Origin: Acidobacteriota bacterium
GTDB taxonomy: Bacteria; Acidobacteriota; Thermoanaerobaculia; Gp7-AA8
Direction: 5' to 3'
Assembly (NCBI GenBank): GCA_019244185.1
Contig: JAFATB010000019.1
Coordinates: 1-64,000, forward strand
Length of the DNA: 64,000 nucleotides
The notes beneath the pieces are model-generated. The model ran no database searches. It saw only the letters and a program-made list of their open reading frames with translations, and was not told where the DNA came from. Position 1 is the stretch's first letter. The number at the start of each line of letters is the position of its first letter. The position numbers and the translations under genes are program-made. Shown here piece by piece: positions 62,719 through 64,000 of this stretch.

Positions 62719-63177
62719 TTACCGCGGGTCGTAGTACCGCACTGCCAACACGCCTAGGCCCTTCTTGCCGTTTTCCGTCTTCGGGTCGTCGTTCACGACC
62801 ACCATCACGTTCGGCAGTACGTTGTCGTAGATGAGGATCGACGACGTAGCCATGCGCGGCTTGCCGCGCGTGTCGCGGAGGCGGTCGCGCGTCTCATTGA
62901 AGGCACTGCGGATTTGCGGCAGGAGGGTGAAGAGCTCGAAGCGGATCGAGGCAAGGCGGGCGTTGTGGAACTCCAGCGTGAGGGACTTATCGCCGCCGTA
63001 ATCGACGACCAGCTCGTTCGCGTTTGGGCCGGGCTTCAGCTCCCACGCGTGCATCGCGTCGGTGACTTGGGCGCGCGACATCCCGATGGCGAGATGGAAC
63101 GACTCGGGGCGCATCCACGAGGTCGGGCTGTTCGATGGGAACGCGGTGGCGAGCAGCAGCGCGAAGAAGATCGGCAT
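62719..63177 (-). CDS. Small secreted hypothetical protein
   Basis: The protein has 152 residues. The short N-terminal hydrophobic segment (MPIFFALLLATAFPS) suggests export. The rest reads like a compact mixed domain, with MSRAQVTDAMHAWELKPGPN, LVVDYGGDKSLTLEFHNARL and SSILIYDNVLPNVMVVVNDD. The pattern of a short helix then strands resembles small BamE/SmpA-like periplasmic domains, but I cannot assign it. Its start lies 9 bp from the KDPG aldolase stop on the same strand. Confidence 0.7.
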   Translation of the reverse strand: MPIFFALLLATAFPSNSPTSWMRPESFHLAIGMSRAQVTDAMHAWELKPGPNANELVVDYGGDKSLTLEFHNARLASIRFELFTLLPQIRSAFNETRDRLRDTRGKPRMATSSILIYDNVLPNVMVVVNDDPKTENGKKGLGVLAVRYYDPR

Positions 63178-63186
63178 GCGTCGGTG

Positions 63187-63861
63187 TCAGTGCACGTAGG
63201 GGCCGTCGGCCTGCACGAGCGCGCGGCGTCCCTGCACGACGGCGGTCGCGAGTCCGACGCGGCGGCCGATCTCTTCCCAGTTCTCGCTGCGCACGAGATC
63301 GGGCAGCGCGAGCGACGCGCCGAGGTTCACGGCGATGCAGCCGGCGTCGAGATACGTGTCGATGATGTCGAGCGGCACGAGGCCTCCGGCGAGCATCGGG
63401 ACGTCGCGGATCGGGCCGCGGATCGTGCGGATGTAATCGGGGCCGCCGAGGTGATTCGCGGGATAGACCTTCACGACATCGCAGCCCGCTTCCCAGGCGC
63501 GGATGATCTCGGTGGGCGTCGCGGCGCCGGCGATGCAGAGCAGATCGTTTTCGTTCGCGTACTCGATCACGCGCGGATCGGTATGCGGCGAGACGATGAT
63601 CTGTGCGCCGGCGCGCCGCGCGAGCGCCGCATCGTTCGTGCTGCGCACGGTGCCGGCGGCGATCGACAGCTGCGGATAGCGATTGGCGAGGACGGCGATG
63701 AGCTGGATGGCGTCGGGCGTCGTGAGCGTGACCTCGATGATGCCGATGCCGTTCATCGCGTACGCATCGGCCACCGATTCCGCGCTCTCGAGACTGTCTT
63801 CACGGACGACGCCGACGATCTGTTCGGTCTGTACGCGGTTGAGGAGAGTTTTGCGGGACAT
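63187..63861 (-). CDS. KDPG/KHG aldolase family protein
   Basis: This bifunctional 4-hydroxy-2-oxoglutarate / 2-dehydro-3-deoxy-phosphogluconate aldolase-type TIM barrel has 224 residues. The catalytic glutamate is Glu43 (IIEVTLTTPDA) and the Schiff-base lysine is Lys131 (GCDVVKVYPAN). The FPNLLCIAGAATPTEI-like segment reads LLCIAGAATPTEIIRA here, where most members have PG-V-TPTE. A minus-strand TAAAAT box lies 14 bases upstream. No edd or sugar-acid genes are adjacent, so the pathway is unclear (Entner-Doudoroff or hydroxyglutarate). Confidence 0.9.
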   Translation of the reverse strand: MSRKTLLNRVQTEQIVGVVREDSLESAESVADAYAMNGIGIIEVTLTTPDAIQLIAVLANRYPQLSIAAGTVRSTNDAALARRAGAQIIVSPHTDPRVIEYANENDLLCIAGAATPTEIIRAWEAGCDVVKVYPANHLGGPDYIRTIRGPIRDVPMLAGGLVPLDIIDTYLDAGCIAVNLGASLALPDLVRSENWEEIGRRVGLATAVVQGRRALVQADGPYVH

Positions 63862-63887
63862 GGGTTACGCCCCGAATTTTACACGCG

Positions 63888-64000
63888 TCAATGCAGCGCG
63901 GCGACGATCTCCGCGAATCCAGACACATCTCGCAGAGCATCCAGTCGGGGATCGACGTTGAGAAACACCATCCACGCCGAGCGATCGTCGAGCGCTTTCT
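63888..64000 (-). CDS. C-terminal end of a TPR-type protein (cut by window edge)
   Basis: The 37 visible residues (ALDDRSAWMVFLNVDPRLDA, then LRDVSGFAEIVAALH) match the standard C-terminal end of long TPR proteins, often serine/threonine kinases or winged-helix regulators in Acidobacteriota. In these the last repeat ends in a W-L-V-F-L-K-V-D-P-x-F-D-P-L-R stretch. The rest lies beyond the right edge. Its domain composition is unknown. Confidence 0.7.
   Translation of the reverse strand, partial: KALDDRSAWMVFLNVDPRLDALRDVSGFAEIVAALH

Overview
The window is high-GC bacterial chromosome with tightly packed genes, many sharing ATGA, GTGA or TGATG stop/start overlaps. A 1000-residue Oar-like TonB-dependent receptor with an N-terminal carboxypeptidase-like domain, many secreted beta-propeller, discoidin and OmpA-like proteins, and the general gene mix point to Acidobacteriota or a close relative, probably a Gram-negative heterotroph. 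This placement is inference from gene content; there is no rRNA or other phylogenetic marker set in the window. The presence of selB implies that the organism decodes UGA as selenocysteine, although no selenoprotein was recognised here.

Layout. 1-2.5 kb: a cut ABC ATPase, then an ECF sigma / zinc anti-sigma / bactofilin-like operon. 2.7-6.9 kb: icd, nfo, a TonB-SH3 protein and argF, all on the minus strand. 7-10.3 kb: metallo-beta-lactamase-fold and Nudix hydrolases with moaE/moaD, a small CxxC protein and an outer-membrane barrel. 10.8-14.2 kb: polA and a putative lipoprotein. 14.4-18.2 kb: selB, a YcxB-like protein, a DUF72 protein and a zinc-ribbon protein. 18.3-22.8 kb: cysteine synthase and cystathionine gamma-synthase, a scrambled nucleotidyltransferase pseudogene, plsY-gpsA. 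22.8-28.2 kb: membrane glycan-type genes and small proteins. 28.3-37.6 kb: ppdK, glyQ-glyS, a discoidin/OmpA-like protein, an amidohydrolase with an NTF2-like insert, and a zinc alcohol dehydrogenase. 37.8-38.2 kb: a 21-bp minisatellite. 39.2-45.8 kb: a thioesterase and a complete suf operon (Rrf2 regulator-sufB-C-D-S-U-T) behind a perfect palindrome. 45.8-50.7 kb: a membrane-split alpha/beta hydrolase and a cluster of small zinc-ribbon or proline-rich membrane proteins. 50.7-57.1 kb: an ABC-exporter-like permease, ddl, an MCE-barrel fusion, maf, a RelE/RelB-type pair and galU. 57-64 kb: the TonB receptor, a BNR propeller, a small secreted protein, KDPG aldolase and the end of a TPR-type protein.

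Four features cut across the gene map. (1) A family of long inverted-repeat elements (three full, one half copy) sits flush against stop codons, three of them between convergent genes. (2) A TAnAAT-type -10 hexamer lies only 6-12 bases upstream of many start codons, suggesting widespread leaderless or near-leaderless transcription. (3) A 17-unit, 21-bp tandem array is bracketed by a 24-bp direct duplication. (4) One small gene carries an approximately 80-bp internal inversion between identical 8-bp microhomologies. The most novel-looking leads are the inverted-repeat family, the minisatellite, the zinc-ribbon pilin/CD225/DUF4870 cluster and the MCE-barrel fusion.
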